From contig MNCI01014538.1 of the NCBI GenBank assembly GCA_015680685.1, positions 416,758 to 480,757 on the forward strand: a DNA stretch of 64,000 bases, written 5' to 3'. The stretch comes from Gnetum montanum. Taxonomy: Eukaryota > Streptophyta > Gnetopsida > Gnetales > Gnetaceae. Made by a program: the position numbers and the translations under genes. The notes beneath the pieces were generated by a model, which did no database searches, had not been told where the DNA came from, and was given only the letters and a program-made list of their open reading frames with translations. Shown here piece after piece: positions 47,100-58,125 of this stretch; the stretch's first letter is position 1, and every line of letters starts with the position of its first letter.

Positions 47100-49629
47100 A
47101 TGTCTTCTCACAGGAGAGATGTATTTGAACCACCGATGCCATAAGAATGTCGGGTGGTGTACAAAGATCTCGATGAATATGTCCTTGATTTCACATTCAT
47201 CCTACATTAGGATGAGCATCTCTGATGGTGGGACATGGAGTCTAGCATCGTGCTACTGCCCGACCGAGCAGCTCCTATGATGCTATATCACAATCTGGGC
47301 AGATTGGGCATCCAGGAGTGGGTGGCGAAGTATGTCATGGAGGACCATGACTACCGAGAGTATCATCCCACGGAGGCTCAATAGATAAGAGATCAGTAGT
47401 AGGAGGAGAAATATGAACAGCAAAAGGGGAAATAATTCACCAACCTCTTATTCTTGCAAGGGTTGCAAGACAATGGGGATCCCGTATTTCATGATACCCA
47501 TTCGACCAAACTTCCCCTGGGGCAATAGTTCATCCAGTCAATCATTCAAAACAAACCTCCAAGTAACCACGATCCTCAAGGGGATGGAGGATCACGTAGC
47601 AAGGCTAGGCTGGATGACCAAGGCCGTCATCAGGGTAGATGGGAAGATCATCGCTGGAGAGGTGGAGATGCCTCTCCTTCTTCTCTGTCCTTCCCCTATC
47701 TTGTGCCTTCCTCCAACTTAGGCTTTGAGCATAACAGGAGAAGGCTGGAGCGAAAGGACAGTGGTAAACTGATTCGGAAGGGGCAATGTGAGGAAGCATG
47801 CGACCAATCGTGTGATGCTTGCCAGCATGAAAGGAGGGGTTGCCGAAATCATCATAGACGTCATGGTCCCCAACAGGACTATGATTCAGATAAGCCGTTG
47901 TTAGCTACTCAGAGCATGCTCCAGATTGCAGAGGCAGCTCACATTCCAAGTAGGCACATAAAGGATAGTCAGATCAAACGTGTTGATATGAACAACATCC
48001 CTAGATTTGAAGGGGGATATAATTGCGATCCACAAACCCACCTGTAGGCATTCCATGATGCCTGCACCTTGCAAAACATTGATAATGGTTGGAAACGGTT
48101 GAAGCTATTCCCTTGCACACTCATCAAAGATGCTGAAAGTTGGTACTAGTCCTTGGAGTTGGAATTAATTAGAAGATGGAGTATGATGCTTGAAATCTTC
48201 AATGACAAATATCAAACGTACTTTAGAGTGGCGAATCTGAGATGGTAGATCCAAGGATGGAAACAGGGGAATCATGAACCCTTGGATGCCGCCCTGAGCA
48301 GGTATTACTCATTGTTACATTGGTGCCCTGTTCATGGTTACTCTCAGTGGGCACAGCTCCACCATGTCATTGATGGGCTTCATTTTAAAACACGAAAGAC
48401 CCTGGGCATGTATGCCAAGGGATGATTGTCGGAGCTAAGGGCTCATCAATTGCAGCACCTCATTGAGTAGGTGGCCAAGGAAGAAGAAATTAGGAAAAAG
48501 GAAAGTGCAGAAGAATTCAACTGGGATCCTTCCCTCAGAAAGAGGAAGGTCCAATTTTATGATGAGGAGGATGAGTCACCACTGGAAGTAGCGGTGAATC
48601 GGAAGAATTTTCCATTACAAAAGTTTGCATTCGAAATATCGGCAAAGGTGGATAAAATGTGGGATTCTATGGATGAGAAATTTCAAAGTGTACTAAAAAT
48701 TGCAAAAGAGTCCAAAGAACAAGGTAGCAACCATGATTGGCATAGGAAGAAGGGAGTTGAATGTGCTCAACATAAGGGTAAGGGAAAAGTTTCTGTAGCA
48801 GAGCAGGTTGCAGACTCTAACACCGAGGAGGAGGATGAATGTGGCATATGCCAATATGAACATTCTAAGGGATGTTGTCCTGTGGTGTCGCACCTTCAAG
48901 AGTTTGGGATGTATGCCTTGAACCCTCGTTTGGCGCAGTGGCAGACACCCCTAAGGTTGCCTTATCTAGAAGGAAACCCTAGGCGATTCCACTAGCAGCA
49001 GCAAGGATATTATCCAAGTTGAATGCCCCCACAACCGTATGAATACTTCCAATGGTGGCAACAACCACAAGCGTGGGGGATGCCACCTCCAAGGCAGCAG
49101 TACCCTTATAAGCAGTTAGATCCTTATGGGTACTATGTTCAACAACCGGTCTCCCCAAGAGACTCTTCCAGTCATGCAGCCTTTCCCAGCTACTACCACC
49201 CCCTGAATATTTTTGACATCCATCTCCATCACCCAGGGGGAAAACCCACATCTCTTCTACCCTTCATCACCTTCTTCTACCATTCCTCCACACCATCCCA
49301 CTCAGTTGCCACCTGCTCCATCAATGTAGGGAGAAATACCATCACAGCCACAACAACGAAATGCTACGAGGGCTGTTAACTTACAACCAGCACCTTGGCC
49401 AAGTGGACTGGAATCCAAGCCACGAAAATGTCCTTTTTTCTGATCCAATAATCTCAACACACCCTCACCTACACCTGTGGCCAGTGCCTCTGAACCTACC
49501 AACACCTCTACCATCATACCACCCGAGCAGTCCTCCGTTCCGCTACACTCCAACGTCCAGACGGTCATGCTCACACATGCCATGATCGACTAGATCAAAG
49601 TAGGTTCTCTTCCCCAAAAATTGATAGAT
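47100..49629 (+). pseudogene. E4 gag (broken)
   Basis: Starts MSSHRRDVFEPP at 47100; an in-frame ATG also lies at 47091. Open pieces at 47703-48047 and 48471-48995 are in the same frame as the start. The capsid-like region runs near 47,930-48,440 (SQIKRVDMNNIPRFEGGYN). The Cys/His motif at 48,840 is intact: CGICQYEHSKGCCPVVSHL. A Pro/Gln-rich tail (MPPQPYEYFQWWQQPQ) follows. Protease and RT lie one frame over (+1), so a frameshift or indel separates gag from pol. Confidence 0.8.
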
Positions 49630-52600
49630 CTGGGAAGCCCCCTAATCTATCTTTAGGTGGCAGGGAATGAGACATGCAAAGCTCTTTTGGATTTGGGGTC
49701 AGGGGTTAGTTTGATCTCTCACGATATGTACAAGAACTGGAACTTGCCCCTACTAGAGAAGAGAAACATTCGGCTTGAGTTAGCAGACCAGTCCATCATT
49801 GTTCCTTTGGGTTTGGTGGAGGAAATTGTGACCACCATTTGTGGGTGGTCCTATCCTACTGATTTCCTGGTCATTTGTGTAGAGAATTGTAAGGGGAACT
49901 TCCCAATCATCATGGGAAGAGCCTAGCTAAGCACGGTGGACGCACGACTAGGACTCCGAGATCTGTCCCTAGAAATTTCAAAGGAAAATCCTTTCAGGAA
50001 GATCGAGAAGAAAAGAGTTCCATGCATCGCGTATAGTGACTCAAGGTGCAACTGTGTGCAGTAGTTATGGTTCGCTAAGCAGATATCCATTCAAGCATGC
50101 AGTCGGTGTACCGAGGAATCACCTATTCAATAGTGCCTGTATGCAGCAGCCACTAATCAAGAGGGCACCCAGTGGATGACAGCTAATCCTACTAGCAGCA
50201 CATTGTGCATGGAACCGTTTGAGGGGCTAGTGAAAGCCTATGTTGACAGCATGGATGAGATGGAAGTGGTTCATCAATAGATCTCCACTATTGATGACCA
50301 AGATGACTGGGGAATGCTACAAATCCTTGAGAGCTTCAAACATGAGCCCCTAGAGCTAAAGTCTTTATCGGCTCACTTGGAATATGCATTCTTGCAAAAT
50401 GGCAAGCTGGTAATTATCAATGCCACACTTATTCTTGAACAGAAAAAGAAATTGCTAGAGATGGTAAACAAATGGGTTGTTGCATTCGCATGGTCATATC
50501 CTGAGTTGACCAGAGTTGGTCCCAGGGTCTACCAGCATCGGATCTACCTTGACCCTTCCATGAAGCCACGATAATAGCCATAAAGATGGTTGAATCCCAA
50601 ATTGAAGCAGATCGTAAAAGATGAAATTGAATAATTGCTCAAGGCGGGATTCATCTATTCTGTCACCGATAGCGAATGGGTTAGTCCACTCGTTATCGTA
50701 CCCAAGAAAGGTGGCAAGTGGAGGGTTTGTATTGATTTCCAGTTGCTCAATATGGCAACCTTCAAGGACCACTTCCCGCTTCCATTTGTGGACCAAGTGT
50801 TGGACACCATCGCAGGACACCGATACTACAGTTTTTTCGATGGTTATAGTGGTTATAACCAAATCCAAATAGCACTAGAGGACCAGGCCAAAACAATGTT
50901 CAGAAGTCCATGGGGAAATTTTGCATATAAAAAGATGCCCTTTGGCCTATGCAATGCGCCTACGACGTTCCAATGCCTTGTCCTAAGCATCTTCGAGCAA
51001 AAAATCAGCAATGGTGTAGAAGTCTTCATGGATGACTTCTCCACCTATGGGGCCACGTTCGAGCAAGCCTTGGACTGTCTAGAGTAGGTTCTAAAGAGTT
51101 GTGTAGACACCAATCTACAACTTAGTTGGCAAAAGAGCCAATTGATGCTCTAAGAGGGCATTGTGTTGGGGCACCACATCTCACAAATAGGGATCAGCGT
51201 AGACCTTGAAAAGATTAGGGTCATCCAAGGAATCACCCAACAACCAAGTACCCTTAAAGATGTTCGGTCATTCCTTGGACACACTGGTTACTACCGGCGT
51301 TTCATAGAGCGCTTGTCAAAGATAGCCAGGTTGTTGGTAGAACTTACAAAGAAGGATGCTCCGTTCATTTAGACCAAGGTTCTATGGGCACCTGATTGGT
51401 CCAGACCTTTTCACATTATGATGGATGCCTCCAACTATGCCTTGGGAGTCGTGCTTACATAGTGTGATGATCAGAAACGTCTCTATTATATCCACTATGC
51501 AAGCCGTAGCATTGTGGGTGCTCAACTGAACTATACCACCACCAAGAAGGAGTTAATGGCGGTGGTGTTTGCCTTGGACAAATTTCGGCACTATGTGCTC
51601 GGATACGAGGTGTTTGTGCACACTGATCATAGTGTTATTCGGTTCCTGATGAACAAACCAACGGTGAGCCCCCGCATAATATGGTGGCTGGTGATTCTTC
51701 AGGAGTTTGATCTTATCATGGTAGATCGAAAGGGAACCAAGAATGTGGTTGCTGACCACTTATCTCGATTATGATGGGATGACGCAGAAGAGGAGTGCTT
51801 ATCCAACCAGTTTCTAGATGAAGTTCTCTTCACAGGCACCGTTGATCCTCAAGCACCCAAGAAATCTCCTTGGTTCAACCACATCCTCACCTACCTTAAA
51901 ACTCAGGAGCTGCCAAAGGAGTGGAACCATCAGCAGAAACAACAGTTTCTTGATAAGGCCAAGCATTTCATGGAAATCAATGGCCACCTCTACAAGGTGT
52001 GCGTAGATGGCTTTGTTCGATGGTGTGTCCTTGATGATGATACATTGCACGTCCTCCAAGATGCTCATGAGGGCCCTTGTGGGGGCCACTATGCTGGATG
52101 CCAAACGACCATTAAAATCCTGCTTGCAGGGTATTACTAGCCTACACTTTTTAGGGATGCACAATGGTTCACCTGCTCCTGCGAATGATGCCAAAGAGAT
52201 GGTGGGATGTCGGCATGGTTGGAGGGACCTCAACAGTGGATCCAATCACTAGAGCCCTTCAACATCTGGGGTATCAACTTCATGGGGTCCATCACCTCCT
52301 TGTCAAATGGAAAGGCATACATCATTGTCGCTATGGACTACTGTACAAAGTGGGCAAAAGCAGCAACCGTCATCGACTATTCTTTCAACACCACTGCATG
52401 ATTTGTCCAGAAACAAATCATTACCAGGTTTGGAGTGCCACATGCACTCATTTTTGATAATGGAACTTACTTCACGGGTGTCACTTTTCAAAAACTCATG
52501 CAACGCTGAGGGGTAATACATAAATTCACAACTTCCTATCACCCCCAAGCCAACAGGCAAGCCAAAGTCACCAATAGGGAGATCACCAAGATCCTTACCT

Positions 52601-53220
52601 GAACCATTAGAAAATATAGGAGGGATTGGAGTACCAAGCTCAACAATGGCCTATGGGCCTATCGCTCCACTTGGAAACTTCCTGTAGGATACTCTCCCTA
52701 TGAGTTAGTGTACAGAAAGTTGCCAACACTTCCAATCCAAGTAGAACTCCGAACACTATCCACAGCCAGTGACCTCGGCCTTGACCTACCACTAGCACAA
52801 CGTGCATGATTAATCAATTTAAGTGTGCTATATGAGAACCAATTAGTGGCCCTATTTTCAAATGAAACCCACAAGGCCTACAACAAGAAGCGACCTGATC
52901 TTAGGATTCGGAAGGTCACATTTAGATGTGGAGACAAGGTATTGTATTGGAACCCCTCACATGTATCACAATCGACAAAGTTTCAGACACTATGGGAGGG
53001 ACGTTATATTGTCTCCGAAACCTTTCCATCTGGGGCCTTGCTCGTCCACAAATCTGGGGACCTCACCAGAACACAGCTAGTCAACCGCCAACAATTAAAA
53101 CCTTTTCGTGAACTCCACACAACCAGTGCCACCGCCTCATCATCAACCGGTGGCCCACGCTCCATTTTTCGTGTCTCCTCCTTTCCACCCAGTCGTGGGG
53201 GAGACCATCATCATTGTTGA
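49630..53220 (+). pseudogene. E4 pol: PR-RT-RNase H-IN (near full, with stops)
   Basis: Single frame from protease to the end, broken only by stops. Protease 49657-49926 (CKALLDLGSGVSLISHDMY). RT 50635-51087 (WVSPLVIVPKKGGKWRVCID, YYSFFDGYSGYNQIQ, FMDDFSTYG). RT connection 51163-51372, RNase H 51514-51774 (TKKELMAVVFALDKF, HTDHSVIRFL). Integrase zinc motif near 52,050-52,190, core to about 52,620 (VAMDYCTKWAK, FDNGTYFTG, Lys at the DD35E glutamate in RQAKV). C-terminal domain 52825-53220 ends SSFPPSRGGDHHHC. A 51-bp in-frame gap near 51,376 removes 17 residues (ECEKAFQQLKEKLVETP in E2) between RT and RNase H. Confidence 0.87.
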
Positions 53221-53878
53221 TCCATTCCCTACTCCCCTCACCGTTTTATCATTTTTTGTATTACAATTTTTTTTTTTACACTTTTTTGTTTTACACTTTT
53301 TTGTTTTATCATTTTTTGTTTTACATTTTTTTTACACTTATTGTTTTACACTTTTTTATCTTTCACCATCGTTCATATGTTTGCACATTCTTTACATATC
53401 TTTTCATTTTCTTTAATTATTTTTCATTTTTGGTCTTTGTCCATTTTTTCGCATAATTGCTAAGACATCGTCGTATTGTCTTCAGATGTTTGACACGGTC
53501 TATTTTTGTTACGATAGGTACTGTAATCGTCTTCCTCGTTATCTGGCTCCCGCCATTGCATGGTTTTCCTTAGATTTTACATTGTTTTCACTTCATAAAC
53601 TCGGCAATGAGTCAACGTCATTCGCCCATTCACCATTCCATGGTTTTCCTTCTGTTGCGAACATGCATCCCCTTCACTTAAAAACATTTTAACTAATGTG
53701 TGACTTGTGTAGTTCCCAAACTGTGGGATGACTCAATGGTTTGAATCAGGTGTGACTTCAAGGGGAATGCTTTATTCATTGTTCTATTTTGTTCCTCGGG
53801 TTGTTGGTGTGTCCTCACGGATTTCCTCCCACTCCAAGTCTCTCTCCACGGAAGCTTCTGGGTAGTTCGACCTTGCAT

Positions 53879-53971
53879 GGTGTGGTCCTCGGAAAATAAA
53901 TTCAAAAAATTCAAAAAAAAAACCAAAGCAAAGACAAAATAAACAAATAACATTAGGATTCAAAGCACACC
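53879..53971 (+). other. Covarying stem-loop, E4 copy a
   Basis: Outer GGTGTG/CACACC perfect; inner TCCT/AGGA short; long A-rich loop. ATTCAAAG is conserved on the 3' side. Confidence 0.5.
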
Positions 53972-54011
53972 CCTTGGTCGAATGCATGCAACCACACATG
54001 GGTCTTCGCAT

Positions 54012-54073
54012 GGTGTGGTTCCCCTACACAAAAGAAAAGAAAAACGAATTGCGGGGGAATTCAAAGCACACTC
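54012..54073 (+). other. Covarying stem-loop, E4 copy b
   Basis: Outer GGTGTG/CACACT (one G-U), inner TTCCCC/GGGGAA, 3' ATTCAAAG. It lies about 40 bp after copy a. Confidence 0.6.
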
Positions 54074-54849
54074 CTTAGAACGCCTCTCATGGGCCACATG
54101 CACTAGTTATGGGACTTCCTTGGTACCCTCTAACTTTGTCCCATTTCACTTCCTTCTTCTCATGTTTCCTAGAGTGGTGGTTCTCTATTGGGTCCTTCTT
54201 GCTTCCTTGGGGGATGGTCGGGACTTTGTTTGTTGCTGTGATGTCACTGACGACGGATGGTTTTGGGTCTGACCTCAGGAAAGGTTCTACTGGGTCACTT
54301 AATCACAATCGCACACGGGGTTTCATGTGGACAACACTCGAAATTTCTATTCTCTCCTTTCCCTCTATTCCCATTTCTCTCCATACTCACCTCACTGCCC
54401 TTTTTATGTTTTGTGTGTTTGTTGTGTTTTCTATCGATCTCTCATGCCTTGGCGGGTTCTCTTGGTTTGGAGTCTTAACTGGCCAACACTAATTCTTGGC
54501 AAACAGGCCCACGGACCCTAGTGTTGGGGGTGTGTAGGGGCTACATAGGCTATTGTCTGCTATGGGGAGGACCCACCTGTATACTTCTGGTTCCACCTGT
54601 TAAGCCTCCCATCCTTTGGATTTCTTGGTTGACTGGTTTTAGTGTCCCATCGTTCGATTTCTTCCTCGTGGAGTTCTTTTGTGTCTCATTCTCCAAATTT
54701 TGTCTCTTTTTCATGTTTCATTACCTTCCTCATGTCATTAGCTATGATTAGGCCTTTTACGTGCTTCAACCGCCTTAATTTGGCTTTTCAAATTCATCAT
54801 TTCAGGTGTTTTATGGGTTTGTCAACGCTGGTCAACGGGTGAACAGTGC

Positions 54850-54915
54850 TCTGTATATGGGGCCCCGTATACGTAGTGCCTGTGTATATGCGGTCACGTA
54901 TACATGGCTCCGTCG
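54850..54915 (+). promoter_or_regulatory. U3-like palindrome cluster ahead of the extra ORF
   Basis: GGGGCCCC, two GTATAC cores (CCGTATACGT, CACGTATACA), two TGTATATG and CCGTCGATG in 66 bp. The same motif set (CACGTATACGG, TGTATACGTGG, GTCGACGT) forms the U3 array of E4's own LTR at 58413-58500. A promoter or enhancer for the extra ORF is possible; no TATA box is seen just downstream. Confidence 0.45.
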
Positions 54916-55050
54916 ATGCAGCACCCAAATTGAGGAGAGTTTTTGCCATTTTTTCAACCTAAGCCTTCCCAACGCACCTACATTCCATCGTGTGTCTGCA
55001 TCAACTTGTCCTTCCCTTTTTACGCATCCGGAGGTATGCTCTCAATTGGT

Positions 55051-55105
55051 GGGGGGGGGGGGGGGGGGGTGGTGCCTTTGTGTAATTAATTAATTAATTA
55101 ATTAG
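55051..55105. repeat. G19 homopolymer and (TTAA/TAAT) microsatellite
   Basis: 19 consecutive G at 55051-55069, then TAAT repeats at 55085-55105. Homopolymer length is unreliable in most assemblies. Confidence 0.8.
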
Positions 55106-55269
55106 TTTGTTAATTACGAAAACTTTGACCCTAACCCCTAACTTAACGCTTTAGGAAACTTAATCGTGTGCCTGTGCCATTAACATAACTTGGTCAAACT
55201 GAGAAAGTATATACAGACCATCTTAAACTACTTATGAATGGTCTAACAGGCGGTTATGTTTGATTGCAG

Positions 55270-58125
55270 ATGGCACCCAAATCGAGGCACCCAAGGGATG
55301 AAGGACCGTCACAAGCAAGGGACAAGCACCCATGCACGAGAAGGGGACGAGGAGTGCAAAGGCCAAAGTATGCGGAGGGCTCTCATGCAACTAGGCCCTT
55401 TTGCGAGAGACCTGACGTGGAATCTGTTCATCAGATTCCCGAAGAGGAGTTTCCCGACGAGCAATCGCTCGGGGATGAGACTCTTAGGATAGCACAGAGG
55501 CTTGAGGTCACCCTGACCCAAGCCTACCTTGATGCTATCATACTGTGTGAGATGCAGCGAATGGTCCTCCAAGAGCTAAATTTTGGACCATTCCTTGAGC
55601 ACGCACCAGAAGATGTAAGGCTCCAACTGCAGAACTCTTCGATGTGGCCAATCATCACAACTAGTGGTGAGTGGTACTTAGGAGAAACTTGTCTCTTCTG
55701 GTCGAATTGGCAACTAGGGTCTAGAGTAAGAATCAAAGACATTTATGTCTCTTACTCTTTGAAAGCAATAACACAAGCTCTGGGGTTGCCTGAAACTGGG
55801 GCAGATGTGGTAGAAATTCCAAAGTAGGCCAATCTAGAGGTAAAGGTGCAATGGACCAAACAGTGCTACAGGGTAGAGTGCAAGGAATTCGGCTCCTTGA
55901 CCACGGCGGAGAGAGTATACTCAAAGATTGCATCTTACCATTAGAATCCAACGGTAAGACCTAGCAAAATTACTGCCTTCTCTACTCATGTGTGTGCTAC
56001 CTTGAGTGGGAAATTTCCCATGAGTCTTCCACAACTGCTATTTTTGTAGATTGAAAAAAGGTTTGCTGAGAACAAACGTGGAAGACGAGCTCTCCCCTTT
56101 CCCTGCCTAATCCAAAAGTTATGCAAATGGGCAAAGATTGCACGATACTCTAATGATATCATCTGATGCGTCCCAATTGCCTTGTGGTGAGAAATGATGA
56201 AAGATAAAATGCCTATCACCACACAGACAGAGGAAGATCAGCAACCACCTCCACCACCTACACAAAAAATGTAGCCGGGCTCGCAGAACACAGTAGCATA
56301 CATCTGCAAGATATAGGAAATGCTCTTGAGCCAGCAAGAGCAATCTAGCAGGATGGGTGGAGGAGAAGACCCTTTGGTCTATCGCCCTGCTATGAGCCAC
56401 CTGGAGTAAGTGGCTTAATTAGTCAGCTTGCTTGAAAGGGCAGGGCCGATATTCTCCACCGCCCGAGCACCAATTTCAACCAGAATAGACCCAAGCATCC
56501 GAGTTGTATCAACCGCAACCCAACAGTTATTCCCCGAAATCTCAGGGAATGCTGCTACCTTCTTGGTACGCTTGGAAAATGGTGAAGAGGCGATGGTCCT
56601 GGTGATGGAGCACCAGGGGCAGGAAGTTGCAGCCGAAGTGGTTGCTAATATAATTGCTACGGCTCTCAATGCATCGGCAACACCTGTACTAAACATTCAT
56701 GGACTACAAGATGTACAGGTGTCTGCCGAAACTTCGCGTAGCAAGATTGATGCAGCCCAACATGAAGAATTGTTGGACCGACTGGTAGGAATCAGGCAAC
56801 CACTTTCGGATTTCTTTGACCTTCTGGACAACATCACTGCAACCTAGTCGGAGCTGTTATCGGCAAGGGGTAGGAGCCTTGTTTTGGAAGGGCAACTAGA
56901 AGCTGCTCAAGCTGCTTGTCAGTGCTTGGCAACTGAGGTAGCCCAATTAAGAGCCTAGCTTGCCGATCCTACCATTCTCAACTGTGAAATCACCAGAGAT
57001 GAAGCTTTTCAGCAACTTCAGCTTAAAATGTAGGTCATTGAGGATGTGTGAGAGATGGTGATCCTCGATAAATCCATAGCAGATGCCCGAGCGTATCACT
57101 TAGAAAAGGACTTGGTAGAGGTTCACCAGGAGAACATGCAGCTGACCGTAGAAGTTCATCGCCTGCGCAATGTTGGTTCAGAGAATGAACACATGAAGGA
57201 TTTCATCCACCAATAGCAGGAGGATCTAGCTAGGGTAAATGCTGACATAAGAAGGTTGGCAGCTGAAAATAGAAATTTTTCAATGGAGGAGGTTCGAGCA
57301 TTGCGACAGAAGTCTGCAATTGAAATTTTCGCTTGGAAAAATGAAGCCCTGAAGTTCGAAAAAGTCAAAAATCATTACAGGGACCAAGTGGGGTTGCAAA
57401 AGGAGGTAAACGAGAAGCACATTCAAGTCACTAAAGCCAAGATGAACCAAGCGCTCCAGCAACTCCAAGAGGGAGGCGATGTATGGTCATCCATCTTCGA
57501 TGGGTTGAATGCCTAGAATAAAGTGGAAATCCACCTAAAGGAGTTGCAAATTAAGGAGATGATAGAATACATGGAGTTGGCCAACCTTCAATATGCAAAC
57601 CTGGCTATGCCCATAGCCAGGAGACCACGGTCAGAGTTAGAAAAGCAAGTGGCCGCCTCGTATTCCTTATATGAGGGAGAGTTCTAGGTGCACAAGGCAA
57701 CAAAACAAAAGCTTTCAATAGCAAACATAGAACTCGAGGTCCTCCACCCAAGCTTAGAAGGACAACGTACAGTTGTAGAGGATCTTGCCCGAAGAATGAA
57801 TGACTACCAGCAGTTGTAGGCATCAATCCGAGCGTTCAACATCAAATGCAAGCAGTTTGCAGCCTGGTTTATCAACTTAAAAGAACTCATTCTGGCGCTG
57901 CCTTGCCTTTGGGAAGTTCCAGTTCTAGCACACATTGGAGAAGCTGCCTGGACCATGAATGACCCCAGAAGTAAAGAAGAAAAAATGAGGGCTCTCTTGG
58001 AGGCTTTCCTGCTACCTCCAAAAGTTGCAGCTACTGTGGGGCTACCGACATCCGTGCTGCCACCAACGCATGGGCTAGAGGTTGGAGAAGATTCGTCAAA
58101 ACCACCGTCCCCAAGGACGGTGTGA
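55270..58125 (+). pseudogene. E4 extra ORF (ORF3): 951 codons, coiled-coil, 17 in-frame stops
   Basis: Third gene of E4, after pol. From ATG 55270 (MAPKSRHPRDEGPS) to TGA 58123-58125 one frame is kept for 951 codons. It is broken by 17 stops (12 TAG, 3 TGA, 2 TAA) but no frameshift. The ATG directly follows TTGATTGCAG-like sequence (TTTGATTGCAG), a plausible 3' splice site. Residues 1-60 are basic; about 60-190 form a globular region with YSLKAITQALGLPETGADV; about 330-520 are Ala/Val-rich; about 526-830 are Glu/Gln/Leu-rich coiled-coil (for example VHQENMQLTVEVHRLRN). No signal peptide or clear transmembrane segment is seen, so it is unlike a classical Env. Athila ORF-1-type or plant-mobile-domain proteins are possible relatives, unproven. 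E1 to E3 lack it. Confidence 0.72.

Larger units (their letters stand above)
53221..55269 (+). other. E4 3' noncoding region before the extra ORF
   Basis: First 1.5 kb is co-linear with E1 to E3 and carries two tandem stem-loops. From about 54,800 the sequence is private to E4: a palindrome cluster (54,850-54,915), a run of 19 G (55051-55069), a TAAT repeat (55085-55105), and a splice-acceptor-like end at 55269. ORFs at 53108-54842 are T-rich and show no conserved domain. Confidence 0.65.

Noticed and set aside
52825-53220. Chromodomain at the integrase C-terminus
   Set aside because: The tail aligns with an ordinary integrase C-terminal domain and ends soon after; no aromatic-cage chromodomain pattern is seen.
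53108-54842. Several plus-strand ORFs of 64-127 aa in the E4 3' noncoding region
   Set aside because: T-rich, Phe/Leu/Ser-heavy, different frames, not conserved as protein in E1 to E3.
55270-58125. Calling the extra ORF an envelope gene
   Set aside because: Position fits, but no signal peptide, fusion peptide or clear transmembrane helix is visible and the bulk is coiled-coil.
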